A stretch of DNA of 64,000 nucleotides from Flavobacteriales bacterium UBA720 (GCA_002297505.1 DBLQ01000098.1:63255-127254), one strand, 5' to 3'; positions 7,975-16,508 are shown, counted from the stretch's first letter. Numbers and translations: made by a program. Notes: generated from the letters alone by a model not told the origin.

Positions 7975-8325
7975 ATGAAAAAAGTATTTTATCTCAAAAC
8001 CTGCGGAACCAACAAGAAGATAATGACACCTCTTGACCTTTCTGATTGGGAACTGCGAGAAATCAAATCACAGCCTATCACCGAAGCGGAACTGGAAGAG
8101 ATGTACGACAAAATGAAATCTTACGAAGCGCTTTTCAGTAAAAAATCGACGCAAATCAAGGAAAGAGGAATTGATGTGAGTTCTTTGAAAGAAAAGGATT
8201 TTAAAAAGTTGATTCTTGACCATTACAGTTTTTTGAAACGTCCGGTTTTTATCACAGACAAAGAAGTTTTTGCTGGAAGTGATAAAAAGAATCTTGAAAA
8301 TCTGAATGCTTTTTTCGAGAAATAG
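7975..8325 (+). CDS. ArsC/Spx-like protein
   Basis: The 116-residue protein fits the arsenate-reductase/glutaredoxin-like family: N-terminal strand VFYLKTCGTNKKI with the family Cys at position 10, a central SKKSTQIKERGID and a C-terminal KRPVFITDKEVFAGSD. Substrate is not determinable; many relatives act as reductases or regulators without reducing arsenate. No ars genes are nearby. It is transcribed alone, and an inverted-repeat element follows immediately. Confidence 0.75.
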   Translation: MKKVFYLKTCGTNKKIMTPLDLSDWELREIKSQPITEAELEEMYDKMKSYEALFSKKSTQIKERGIDVSSLKEKDFKKLILDHYSFLKRPVFITDKEVFAGSDKKNLENLNAFFEK

Positions 8326-8460
8326 TTTTAACCACAAAAGTCACAAAAGTTTTAGATATTTTTCTAATGTTGAAAAGAATAAATAAACTGATAATACTGA
8401 CTTTTGTAATTTTAAAAGATTAAATTCCACATCATTCTTTTGTGACTTTTGTGGTTAAAA
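8326..8460. repeat. Inverted-repeat element (24-bp perfect arms), copy 2
   Basis: Arms 8326-8349 and 8437-8460 are exact reverse complements. Their 19-bp cores (ACCACAAAAGTCACAAAAG and its complement) are identical to those at 1041-1126, while the 87-bp centre is unrelated. It fills the gap between two plus-strand genes. The family looks like a MITE or other non-autonomous palindromic element. Confidence 0.85.
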
Positions 8461-8469
8461 AAATAAAAA

Positions 8470-9681
8470 ATGAAACGTTCCGGAACTGCAGATTTGCCAT
8501 TGCATTACGGTCAGGTTCCGCCTTGGCTGTATGAGCGTATGTCAAAACTTGGGTTGGCTATTGTGGAAGTGATTCTTGCAGATTACGGAAAAGATGAAGT
8601 GTTGCGACGATTGGCCGACCCGTTTTGGTTCCAGAGTTTTGGTGGAGTGATGGGAATGGATTGGCATTCTTCCGGAATTACGACTTCCGTAATGGGAGCG
8701 TTGAAACGGGCCATTAATCCTAACTCTAAATCGCTTGGAATTTACATTGCTGGAGGAAAAGGAAAATTCTCCAAAGATGCACCGAATGAATTGTTGAGAA
8801 TTGCAGATTCGACTGGGTTGAATGGCGATGAATTGGTGCGTTGCAGTAAGTTGTCTGCGAAGGTTGATAACACGGCTATCCAAGATGGTTACCAGCTTTA
8901 TCTGCATAATTTTATTTTGTCAGACCAGGGGAACTGGGCGGTTGTCCAGCAAGGGATGCACGATTCTGACGGAACAGCGAGACGCTATCATTGGCTGTCA
9001 GAAAATGTAACTTCTTTTGTGAATGAGCCTCACACGGGAATCTCCGGCGTTAATCGTGGCAACATTCTCAACCTCACATCTTCCGAAGCAGAACAAAACA
9101 GAAACGGAATAGTTGACATCACGAAAACCGATTCTGAGAAATGGATGCAGGATTTCCAGCGTTTGATTTTGCCTGCTCATCACGAAGTTTTAGCAAGTGA
9201 TGTTGATATGAAAAAACTCGGCAATATTCTTTGGCTCGCGAGGGAAAACGAACCTGAGAATTTTGAAGATTTGCTGATGCTAAAAGGTGTTGGTCCGCGT
9301 ACGATGCAATCTCTGGCTTTAGTGAGTGAAGTGATTCATGGGGCGCCTTCCAGATTTACAGACCCTGCACGTTTTTCTTTTTCGCACGGCGGGAAAGACG
9401 GTCATCCGTTTCCTGTTCCGACCAAAACTTATGACGAAACGATTTCTATCCTGCGAACCGGCATTGAGAAAGCTAAGTTGGGGAACACGGATAAGAATCT
9501 TGCCATTAAAAAGTTACACGAGATTGCCGTAAAAAATGAAGAGCAATTCACGCCGGATTTTAGCCTTGAAAAAGTGATAGAAGAGGAGCGACAAAACTCC
9601 TGGCGATTCGGTGGGAAAACTGTTTTTGGTGATGCGAAGCCGATGAAAGGGAATGGTGGGATTCAGTTGAGTTTGTTTTGA
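8470..9681 (+). CDS. DUF763 domain protein
   Basis: The 403-residue protein starts MKRSGTADLPLHYGQVPPWL, the hallmark of DUF763, and contains GVMGMDWHSSGITTSVMGALK and the conserved SFSHGGKDGHPFPVP block near 300. The segment GVGPRTMQSLALVSEVIHG (about 275-293) looks like a helix-hairpin-helix DNA-binding motif. The family is thought to be nucleic-acid related, but no activity is established as far as I know. A degraded antitoxin gene follows. Confidence 0.85.
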   Translation: MKRSGTADLPLHYGQVPPWLYERMSKLGLAIVEVILADYGKDEVLRRLADPFWFQSFGGVMGMDWHSSGITTSVMGALKRAINPNSKSLGIYIAGGKGKFSKDAPNELLRIADSTGLNGDELVRCSKLSAKVDNTAIQDGYQLYLHNFILSDQGNWAVVQQGMHDSDGTARRYHWLSENVTSFVNEPHTGISGVNRGNILNLTSSEAEQNRNGIVDITKTDSEKWMQDFQRLILPAHHEVLASDVDMKKLGNILWLARENEPENFEDLLMLKGVGPRTMQSLALVSEVIHGAPSRFTDPARFSFSHGGKDGHPFPVPTKTYDETISILRTGIEKAKLGNTDKNLAIKKLHEIAVKNEEQFTPDFSLEKVIEEERQNSWRFGGKTVFGDAKPMKGNGGIQLSLF

Positions 9682-9768
9682 AATATGGATTTCCGCAATA
9701 ATTATTTGATCAGGATTTATATTTTTGTTATAATCTATTTTAACGACACCGTTGTTAACACAAAAAAG

Positions 9769-10071
9769 ATGTAGAAAATTAAAAATCTAACCACTCTTGA
9801 CGAGTTTAAAGAGAAAAACTACGGCAAACGTGGCACAACAGAACGTGATGAATTGGAAGCGGGGTATGATAATTTTAAAATAGGTGCGCTCATCCACGAC
9901 ACCCGTTTGGAATTGGGAATAACACAAGAAGAATTGGTGGAAAAGGTTGGAACAACTAAATCTTATATTTCTAAAATTGAAAATAATCTGAAAAAAACAA
10001 GAATATCTACGCTTCAAAAGATTGTTGAACTGGGGTTTGGTGGGCGATTGGAGTTGAATATTAAAATTTGA
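9769..10071 (+). pseudogene. HigA-type antitoxin gene broken by a stop at codon 2
   Basis: The frame encodes a HigA-like XRE antitoxin: KNLTTLDEFKEKNYGKRG, then ERDELEAGYDNFKIGALIHD, then the helix-turn-helix GITQEELVEKVGTTKSYISKIE. The only suitable ATG (9769-9771) is followed directly by TAG (9772-9774), after which the frame stays open. Re-initiation at TTG 9853 would make a 72-residue remnant lacking the conserved N-terminus. No intact HigB toxin lies upstream; the 29-codon frame 9685-9774 (NNYLIRIYIF and so on) might be a toxin remnant but is too diverged to claim. Probably an orphan, decayed toxin-antitoxin locus. Confidence 0.65.
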
Positions 10072-10149
10072 TAACTTACAAAATTACAGTAACAAACTTC
10101 TTATATCAATGTTAGCTGAAAAAGCTATTTAAAAAATAATCATAAAAAA

Positions 10150-10782
10150 ATGCTAAAAGAATTATATCAAATAATTAAAGATTTATTTCCAGAAAATAAA
10201 GAAGAACATAACTGGTGGAAAAGTTTAGATAAGGATTGGAAGAAAATTTTTAGGTACAATTTATATCATCAAAATAATTATAAATACGATAATGTTAGAC
10301 AGTTTAATCATTATTTACACAATAATAATGAGTTAAAAGATATATTAAGTTTGAAATCAATAATTGGTATCAATTCTTGGATTTCCGATATTCATCCATT
10401 AAGCAGATTAAAAAGTTTGGAAAAAATCCATTTACCTCTAAACAAAATTACGGATATTCAACCGTTAAAAGATTTATTAGATGTTGAATATATTGATTTA
10501 TTTGGGAATAATATTTCTGATATTAAGCCACTTCAAAGATTGAACGTTTTAAAACATTTAAGATTAGAAAAAAATGAAATATTAAATATAGAACCTTTAA
10601 AAAATTTAATTAATTTGGAAATTCTTCTTTTAAATGGAAATAATATAAAAAATATAAAGCCAATTGAGAGACTAATAAATTTAAGAGAATTGCAAATTTT
10701 TAATAATCCAATAAATATCAAAGATGTTGAGGAATTAAAAAAAGTGCTACCAAACTGTAAAATTCATCATAATAGTAAATAA
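10150..10782 (+). CDS. Leucine-rich-repeat protein
   Basis: The 210-residue protein has a charged N-terminal 70 residues followed by about six 22-residue leucine-rich repeats of the SDS22/internalin type (pattern LxxLxxLxLxxNxIxDIxPL, for example ISDIHPLSRLKSLEKIHLPLNKI). There is no signal peptide, so it is probably cytoplasmic and binds a protein partner. It is very AT-rich compared with its neighbours, which suggests recent acquisition. It ends 3 bp before the next gene, with which it likely forms an operon. Confidence 0.75.
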   Translation: MLKELYQIIKDLFPENKEEHNWWKSLDKDWKKIFRYNLYHQNNYKYDNVRQFNHYLHNNNELKDILSLKSIIGINSWISDIHPLSRLKSLEKIHLPLNKITDIQPLKDLLDVEYIDLFGNNISDIKPLQRLNVLKHLRLEKNEILNIEPLKNLINLEILLLNGNNIKNIKPIERLINLRELQIFNNPINIKDVEELKKVLPNCKIHHNSK

Positions 10783-10785
10783 ATT

Positions 10786-11397
10786 ATGACCGTTAATGAT
10801 AATTTCAATTTTGGCATAAATAAAGGCTTGACATTAAAGCAAATATATCAAGGAACTGCAAAAATTGACGAAAAACAATTTCAGAGTTTCTTAGTCAGAT
10901 GTTTAAATGCTGAATTAGTTCCTAAACCTGACGAATTTTTATTATGTGAATTTAAAATATTTGAAAATGAAATTGAGATAATTCCAGAAATTTTTGATGT
11001 AACTAAACCTTATTCAAAAGAAAATCAAGTTTATCTTGGCAATTTATCTGAAAAAATAGAAATATATTTTAACCACTTTTTTAAACCAAATTGGTTTGGA
11101 ATAATTGAAAATCTACAAAATTTCAATTCAGGAAATTATGTTATAGGTGGAAATCCTGAATATATATTATGGTCAATTAATAAGGTTAAAAATTTCAATA
11201 TTGATTTAACAACATTAAGGGAATTAGAAAAACTAACCGTTTATAGGCTAAAAGGAATAAAAGTAGAAATGACAAATCTAAATCAATATAAATATAAAAC
11301 AGTAATTGAAGAGGAATTTTATAAATTCAAAATGCAATTGATTCCTATCCCAACCAAGAATGAAAATACAAATTATGAATGTGATTTTCCATTTTAA
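10786..11397 (+). CDS. Unknown protein, ExoX-C-terminus-like motif
   Basis: I do not recognise the 203-residue protein as a whole. It opens with FNFGINKGLTLKQIYQG and contains GNPEYILWSIN near 125-135. This pairing resembles the small C-terminal domain of ExoX-type exonucleases, in which a glycine-rich start is followed by a P-x-YI-x-W segment. That assignment is weak. No signal peptide or membrane segment is present. It starts 3 bp after the leucine-rich-repeat gene and is similarly AT-rich. Confidence 0.55.
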   Translation: MTVNDNFNFGINKGLTLKQIYQGTAKIDEKQFQSFLVRCLNAELVPKPDEFLLCEFKIFENEIEIIPEIFDVTKPYSKENQVYLGNLSEKIEIYFNHFFKPNWFGIIENLQNFNSGNYVIGGNPEYILWSINKVKNFNIDLTTLRELEKLTVYRLKGIKVEMTNLNQYKYKTVIEEEFYKFKMQLIPIPTKNENTNYECDFPF

Positions 11398-11411
11398 CAA
11401 TAAAAAATCTA

Positions 11412-11846
11412 ATGAAAATGACAAACTATAAATTCGACGGCAAAAGCTATTTCTATGTCTTCTTTGAAACTGGAAATAAGGGTTTCATTTTGAGCGAAAA
11501 AAACTTAGACCTTACTTTTTTTAGAAAGTTAGAAGATGAATTTTTTGAGTTAGCAGAATCAATAGGAGAAAAAATTCTAACGATGTCTGAAGAAAAAATT
11601 TTAGCTGAGATTGGATATGTAAGTTCTTTCGAAATAAAAACTCACAAAGCAGAAATTGATACAACTAACACAATAGCTACAAGTTTTGATAAGCAAAGAA
11701 GAAATACAATGTATCTTATCTATACAAAAGAAAAAGTCTCTGACTTTTCTAATTATCAAAGATTACATCCAAGTCGAGAACAATTGTTCTTCAGTAATCC
11801 AAGAATAGCTGAACTCCCGAAAATATCTGAGTATTATCTTAACTAA
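11412..11846 (+). CDS. Unknown 144-residue protein
   Basis: No family recognised. The protein is soluble, acidic in its middle third (LEDEFFELAESIGEKILTMS) and lacks a signal peptide. It is the third gene of a short AT-rich plus-strand cluster and ends directly at a terminator hairpin (11848-11874). An antitoxin/immunity-like role is conceivable from size and setting but nothing in the sequence proves it. Confidence 0.55.
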   Translation: MKMTNYKFDGKSYFYVFFETGNKGFILSEKNLDLTFFRKLEDEFFELAESIGEKILTMSEEKILAEIGYVSSFEIKTHKAEIDTTNTIATSFDKQRRNTMYLIYTKEKVSDFSNYQRLHPSREQLFFSNPRIAELPKISEYYLN

Positions 11847-11847
11847 C

Positions 11848-11874
11848 AAACCCTCCGAAAATTTCAGAGGGTTT
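11848..11874 (+). terminator. Terminator hairpin
   Basis: AAACCCTC (11848-11855) pairs with GAGGGTTT (11867-11874), followed by a T-rich run. It ends the 10150-11846 cluster and stands 24 bp from a duplicated gene end (11898-11957). Similar hairpins stand at the same place beside the other two copies. Confidence 0.75.
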
Positions 11875-11897
11875 ATTATTTCAATCAAATTGATTAA

Positions 11898-11957
11898 TTA
11901 GTAAGAACCTTTCTCAATAAAATGAGCGGCAACTTTTTCTGTCAATGCAATTGGATA
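11898..11957 (-). pseudogene. Duplicated 3' end of the acyl-CoA dehydrogenase gene, copy A
   Basis: Read on the minus strand it encodes PIALTEKVAAHFIEKGSY then stop. The intact acyl-CoA dehydrogenase gene ends PIALTEKIASHFIEKGSY at 16700. The differences are two conservative substitutions plus silent changes, so the fragment looks like the end of an ortholog or older allele, not random similarity. It has no start of its own and lies about 4.8 kb from the intact gene, at the other side of an accessory segment. Confidence 0.8.
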
Positions 11958-11998
11958 ATGGACAGAAAATAGGTTTTGTATTAAATTATTGACATTTT

Positions 11999-12643
11999 CT
12001 ACAAAAATGGAGGTGTAAGTTTATGTTTATGAGATAATAAAACCAATCCTGTTTTTGAGCTGATGTTGAATTTTTCGAACAGGTTATTCCGATAATAGTC
12101 TACTGTTTTTATACTGATATTCATTTTGGATGCGATTTGTTCATAAGTATATTCTTCCTCACAGCAAATCCATTTTATCAGTTCCAGTTCTTTTTTACTA
12201 AGGAAGAAAATTGGACTGAATTCAGGGTCATTTTTTCTCAACATTTTCATATTCTCCTGAAGATTGAAATATCCGGTGTTGATGATTTGTTCAATAGCTT
12301 CTTTTAGTTCTTCTCCTGTGCAGGTTTTAGATAAGAAGCCCCTGGCTCCCAATTTATAAAATTGAGATTTGATATTTACAGAATCATTTTGTGTAAGGAT
12401 AAGAAATTTTTCTTCGTTCAGTATAGATTGTAGCTCTGTGAGGACTTCTATTCCGCTTTTTCTAGGAAGCGAATGGTCTAATATAAAGAGGTCTGTTTTT
12501 TCTTTGAGAGTCCCAAAATTCCGAAGCAGTTCTTCACCATCATTAAGCTCAGCAAGAATATTGTAATCGCCGAGGTTTTTTAGAAGTTTTATAATGCCTT
12601 GTCTCAGAATCTTATGGTCATCAGTTATTACTAAATTTATCAT
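11999..12643 (-). CDS. NarL/LuxR-type response regulator
   Basis: Residues 1-120 form a receiver domain with the acidic pair in ITDDHKILRQG, phospho-acceptor Asp in LFILDHSLPRKSG (about D55), LTQND and the conserved Lys in LSKTCTG. Residues 150-214 form a LuxR helix-turn-helix (LSKKELELIKWIC ... EQIASKMNISIKTVDYYRNNLFEKF). Its start overlaps the end of the kinase gene by 4 bp (ATGA), so the two are translated together. The stop codon is 41 bp from the duplicated gene end. Confidence 0.93.
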   Translation of the reverse strand: MINLVITDDHKILRQGIIKLLKNLGDYNILAELNDGEELLRNFGTLKEKTDLFILDHSLPRKSGIEVLTELQSILNEEKFLILTQNDSVNIKSQFYKLGARGFLSKTCTGEELKEAIEQIINTGYFNLQENMKMLRKNDPEFSPIFFLSKKELELIKWICCEEEYTYEQIASKMNISIKTVDYYRNNLFEKFNISSKTGLVLLSHKHKLTPPFL

Positions 12644-14553
12644 TTTTTGTAGATTGAGATTTTGGTTCCTTTTTCCAGATTAGATTGTATTGAACAAGAA
12701 TATCCAATGAGACTTGCTCTTTCTTTTATATTCTTGATGCCGTTTCCGAATTGGTTGTTGATATCAAAACCATTTCCATTGTCTTCAATGCTGATAGATA
12801 ATGTATCTGTATAATCAATTAAAATATTGATTTGGGTAGCATCAGAGTGTTTTAGGATGTTGTTAATACTCTCCTGGAAACATCTGTAAAGTATGATGTT
12901 TTCTTCTGTGTTGGTTTCATAGTTTTCTGATGGATGATTTATTTTTTTTAAATTAATTTTTATAATGTTTGTTTTTCTGATGCGTTCCACCTCATTCAGT
13001 ATGATTTCATCAATGGTATTTTTACCAATACTGAAGTCATTTAGCCAATGACTAAGGTCTCTTACAGAATCCGATATTTCCAAAATAGAACTTCTTATCT
13101 CGTTAATTGATTCTTTGGAGGACATTGCAAATCTTAGATTTTCCACAGAGAAATTGATGATGCTCAATTTTTGTCCTATATCGTCGTGCAGGTCTTTGGA
13201 AAGGTTTTTCAGAAGATGCTCGTGAGATTCCAAGATGCTTTGCTTGATTTTCTCTTCCTCCATTTGTTTTATTTTGCTGTTTTCTTCTTCCAGTTTCAGT
13301 TTATCTTCCAAAGTTGATATATATTGAGATTTAATCTTGCGATAATTGTAAGCTACCACAATTCCCAAGGCGAAACTTTCAAGAAAAAAGATGTAGTAGA
13401 AATAATTTGGGTGATTGATGTCTCGCAATCCTCCAAAATCTTTTGAGAAGTTAAAATAGAATGTTACTGGATTAACGATTAGATACGAGAATGAAAATAA
13501 AATTCCTGTCAACGACCTTCTTTTCCAGATAAAACACCAAAATAAAATGCTTACCTCCACGAGCACTGAAAAGAAGCACAAAACGATAGTAGTGTTCCAA
13601 ATGAAATTATAAAAACGGCTGTCAAACGAAACGTTTTCATAATTAACATAAAACCAAAAACTGTTGAAAATGCCGAATACTATTAGAATATTTCCTATAA
13701 AGTTGAGCATTTTAAATATAGTTTCTGAATTATCCCTGATCTCTGAAAGAAAAATTATCAATCTGAGACCGAGGCCCATCACAATCATTAGAATAAAAAG
13801 AGAATTGCTCCGATAAAGTGTATCGTGAAGAAATGGAACGGTTATGATGTTAATGAATAATTCTTCCCGAAGGATAATTGTGATTAAGAATATGAGATAG
13901 ACTGTATAAAAGTAAAAATACCGTTTACGAAGAATTATCCCGCACAACAGACTGAGAAAAGCTATAATGGAAGCGGCTCCCAACAAAAAACCAATCTCCC
14001 AATAAAAACCGGTTTCCCATACCAGATTATCTGTGACAGTTGTAAAATCTGCATAAGCATCAAGATAATGTCTGCTGTGATTAATCTTCAAATAAAGTTC
14101 CGCAGTTTCATTTTTGTTAAGGAAAATTGGTGTGTGATGAAATCTGACTTCGGGATTTTCTATTTTCTTTAGGTCCGACATTACGGACTTTTTTAGCAAA
14201 GCAAAACCATTACCTGTTTTTCTGTAAACGGAAAGTGTATCAAGCAGGGAATAAACACCAAGCCAATATTCATCAGCTTTACCTGTATTTTTAATAATCG
14301 AATGAATCCACACGGAGTTCGGTTGTCTTTTAAGGATCAGGTTTTGCTGGTTTTGGCATTTCTGGAATGCATGCTTCATTCCGGCGATCTCGAAAACACT
14401 TTTGGAATTGGTCGTATCGATAAAGTATGATGATTTAGAAAAAACAGGAATCCAGTTGGCACCATTGACAAACATAGTGTCACCTTTCACTTGGGAAGTA
14501 ATCCAAAGTCCGATAAACAATAATATTGAAGTAAGTAATTTTTTCATCATCAA
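12640..14553 (-). CDS. 7TMR-DISM sensor histidine kinase
   Basis: The 637-residue kinase has a signal peptide, a periplasmic beta-rich sensor domain (about 25-175; 7TMR-DISMED2 type), seven membrane helices (about 185-400), a coiled coil rich in E and K, then a HisKA_3 dimerisation helix with the H-box LSKDLHDDIGQKLS and an HATPase domain (NNILKHSDATQ, DNGNGFD, GNGIKNIKERA). Periplasmic sensors of this class often bind carbohydrates or small ligands; the ligand here is unknown. It pairs with the adjoining response regulator. The secreted-protein genes on the opposite strand are plausible targets. Confidence 0.93.
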   Translation of the reverse strand: MMMKKLLTSILLFIGLWITSQVKGDTMFVNGANWIPVFSKSSYFIDTTNSKSVFEIAGMKHAFQKCQNQQNLILKRQPNSVWIHSIIKNTGKADEYWLGVYSLLDTLSVYRKTGNGFALLKKSVMSDLKKIENPEVRFHHTPIFLNKNETAELYLKINHSRHYLDAYADFTTVTDNLVWETGFYWEIGFLLGAASIIAFLSLLCGIILRKRYFYFYTVYLIFLITIILREELFINIITVPFLHDTLYRSNSLFILMIVMGLGLRLIIFLSEIRDNSETIFKMLNFIGNILIVFGIFNSFWFYVNYENVSFDSRFYNFIWNTTIVLCFFSVLVEVSILFWCFIWKRRSLTGILFSFSYLIVNPVTFYFNFSKDFGGLRDINHPNYFYYIFFLESFALGIVVAYNYRKIKSQYISTLEDKLKLEEENSKIKQMEEEKIKQSILESHEHLLKNLSKDLHDDIGQKLSIINFSVENLRFAMSSKESINEIRSSILEISDSVRDLSHWLNDFSIGKNTIDEIILNEVERIRKTNIIKINLKKINHPSENYETNTEENIILYRCFQESINNILKHSDATQINILIDYTDTLSISIEDNGNGFDINNQFGNGIKNIKERASLIGYSCSIQSNLEKGTKISIYKK

Positions 14554-14584
14554 TCAAAATTACAAATAAATTTTCCTTGATTCA

Positions 14585-14600
14585 CTAGGAAAAATCCTAG
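14585..14600. promoter_or_regulatory. Inverted repeat between kinase operon and divergent secreted genes
   Basis: CTAGGAAAAATCCTAG is a 6-bp inverted repeat around a 4-bp centre, partly repeated just downstream as GATTAGGGAAA. It lies between two divergent transcription units, 32 bp from the kinase start and about 46 bp upstream of a TAGCTTTG -7 element (14646-14653). A binding site for the NarL-type regulator is the natural guess. Confidence 0.5.
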
Positions 14601-14674
14601 AGAAAGATTAGGGAAATGTATAATCGTGTTGAAGGTCTTTGGATATAGCTTTGAGGTATTAAAAATACATTGCT

Positions 14675-15028
14675 ATGAAAACTCTATTCATTTTAACAAT
14701 ATTCAACTTAATATCGTTAAATGCCCAACAACTTAATCGAGAAAACAAAGTTTTACTTAGAACCGAAATTGAAAATGCGGAAAAAACCTTTTTTGTTTAC
14801 GAATTAGGAGAACATTCTATCTTCTCAATTCTTAATCCTACAACGAACAAAGAAGAGGTTTTAAACTTTTGCAATTTAACTCTATATCTCGAATATCTTT
14901 CCAAAGGTCAAAAAGAAAAGAAAGAAGTGTCATATCAAAAAGCTGTGGAAAACATAAGTAATCCCGAATTATTTGAAGAATTTTTTAAGCTGAAAAAAGA
15001 CACATTAGTACTTACAACAATTTATTAA
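14675..15028 (+). CDS. Small secreted protein of unknown function
   Basis: The 117-residue protein has a signal peptide ending NAQ (MKTLFILTIFNLISLNAQ) and a charged, probably helical mature part. No family recognised. A TAGCTTTG promoter element lies at 14646-14653. It is divergent from the two-component system and 11 bp upstream of another secreted-protein gene, so both may be under that system's control. Confidence 0.6.
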   Translation: MKTLFILTIFNLISLNAQQLNRENKVLLRTEIENAEKTFFVYELGEHSIFSILNPTTNKEEVLNFCNLTLYLEYLSKGQKEKKEVSYQKAVENISNPELFEEFFKLKKDTLVLTTIY

Positions 15029-15039
15029 AAAATAAAAAT

Positions 15040-15810
15040 ATGAAAACAAAAATGTTATTTTTTGGATTATTACTGTCCTGTATATTTGGTTTTGGACAGG
15101 GTTCTACAGAGTGTACATCTTCAGGAATTGGTGCTAAAAAAATTAGTCGATGCTACGGAAAACCCAAAACCTTTGCAAGTGTTCCGGGGGTTATCGTAAG
15201 AGTAAAAGGACCAATTGAAAATGCGGGAAATTCAATAAATGATGAAAAGAAGAAAACTTATACTTGGGTTTTTGAGCTTTCAGGTAGTACTAAATCGCTT
15301 TTTAACATTAGAGCTGTCAGTAAAGACGGTAAAAAGTTGTATGGAGGATATGGCGGAGTTGATGAAAATGGAAATGATGATGATACGGTTCCATATGAAA
15401 TTACACAAAAGATGATCGATGATTTGAATTTAAGATTAAAAAACAAAATAGTATTTCAAGGACAAACATTTTCATCTGCAACTATAGTTGATGTTTCTCT
15501 TATTCCAAAAACATCAACTTTTAAAGGAAACTCATCAACGGTTAAACATTACAGCAGTTCCAATGGTTCAGATTCAGAAAATAGAACCGAAGAAAAAATT
15601 GATGAGAAATGGAATACAAGAGCAGTAATTTTTTTTCAGAATGGGAAAAAAATTAAAGTTGAAGGATATTATCTTGATACGGGAGAATTAAGATTTAAAA
15701 ATTTTTTGGATGAAAATGAGAAGATTAAGGAAGCATTTTCTTATGATAAAAATGGAAATTTAACTTATCATCATTACTATAAAGATGGAAAAATATTACC
15801 AACACAATAG
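15040..15810 (+). CDS. Secreted protein with YwqK/MORN-like C-terminus
   Basis: The 256-residue protein has a signal peptide (cleavage probably after FGFGQ). It has a beta-rich middle containing a carboxypeptidase-regulatory-like stretch (TWVFELSGSTKSLFNIRAVSKDGK) and ends with short repeats of the type NGKKIKVEGYYLDTGELRFK and YDKNGNLTYHHYYKDGK. Those repeats resemble the MORN/YwqK pattern seen in bacterial immunity-like and surface proteins. Function unknown. It probably forms an operon with the preceding gene. Confidence 0.6.
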   Translation: MKTKMLFFGLLLSCIFGFGQGSTECTSSGIGAKKISRCYGKPKTFASVPGVIVRVKGPIENAGNSINDEKKKTYTWVFELSGSTKSLFNIRAVSKDGKKLYGGYGGVDENGNDDDTVPYEITQKMIDDLNLRLKNKIVFQGQTFSSATIVDVSLIPKTSTFKGNSSTVKHYSSSNGSDSENRTEEKIDEKWNTRAVIFFQNGKKIKVEGYYLDTGELRFKNFLDENEKIKEAFSYDKNGNLTYHHYYKDGKILPTQ

Positions 15811-15894
15811 AAAAATATAACACATTTAGGGAGGAACAAGAAAATCTCACAAAGGAAAAACAATACTAATATACAAAACTTAAAGATTATAATT

Positions 15895-16293
15895 ATGGCC
15901 ACTTTTACAATGAATGTTGATGCAAAAACCTCTACCTGGCAAAAAGCACAACCTTCTTTTCACTCAAAAGAATTTATTCGTATAATTCCTTCTGGACAAT
16001 GGTTTCATACAAGAGATATTTATTGCAATCATCGAGGTCGTGGAAAAACGGCTGGTGCAGTATATATGATGCCAGGTGCAGATGAAATGTGTCTCTTAGT
16101 AAAAATTATTGACGGTACTGATATAAAGTTAATGCATTTTACTGGCATTGATGTTATTGAATATCGTTTTAATAATGATAATTCAGAAGTCTATTTTGTT
16201 GCAAATGATGAGCCTCATCCAAGAAAAGCCAGCGGAGGCTATAATGATAATTCTGGTTTTTTAACAGTTAGAATAGAGATAAATAGTGTATAA
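15895..16293 (+). CDS. Possible LecA (PA-IL)-like galactose-binding protein
   Basis: The 132-residue protein lacks a signal peptide. From residue 30 on its pattern follows the LecA/PA-IL beta-sandwich: a hydrophobic strand IRIIPSGQWF, a CLLVKI strand, and a C-terminal VANDEP ... GYNDNSGFLTVRIEI. The last block parallels the LecA calcium/sugar loop, where an Asp is followed by N-x-N-S-G. This is judged by eye against remembered LecA, so lectin activity is an inference. It lies after secreted-protein genes and before a terminator hairpin. Confidence 0.5.
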   Translation: MATFTMNVDAKTSTWQKAQPSFHSKEFIRIIPSGQWFHTRDIYCNHRGRGKTAGAVYMMPGADEMCLLVKIIDGTDIKLMHFTGIDVIEYRFNNDNSEVYFVANDEPHPRKASGGYNDNSGFLTVRIEINSV

Positions 16294-16401
16294 ATTTTTT
16301 ATTAATTTATACATAATACTAAAGAAAAATATAGTTATTATCCTATATGAAATGATATTGAAATAGTTGCATTCTTATTAATTTAATACTCATATTTATA
16401 A

Positions 16402-16437
16402 CCAAACGCGCCTAAGATATTTCTGAGGCGCTTTTGG
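16402..16437. terminator. Hairpin beside duplicated gene end B
   Basis: CCAAA-c-GCGCCT (16402-16413) pairs with AGGCGC-t-TTTGG (16426-16437), with one mismatch. It lies downstream of the lectin-like gene, about 20 bp from duplicate B (16458-16508), in the same relative position as the hairpins next to copies A and C. Confidence 0.65.
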
Positions 16438-16457
16438 TTATAAATAAATTGATTTTT

Positions 16458-16508
16458 TAATAAGAACCTTTCTAAATAAAATGAGCGGCAATTGTTCTGT
16501 CAATGCAA
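16458..16508 (-). pseudogene. Duplicated 3' end of the acyl-CoA dehydrogenase gene, copy B (decayed)
   Basis: The minus strand still matches the end of the acyl-CoA dehydrogenase gene (GCATTGACAGA, then GCCGCTCATTTTATTTAG) over about 48 bp. A deletion and point changes shift the frame, so it is more worn than copy A. It shares the GCCGCTCA variant with copy A rather than with the intact gene, so A and B probably have a common source. Confidence 0.75.
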
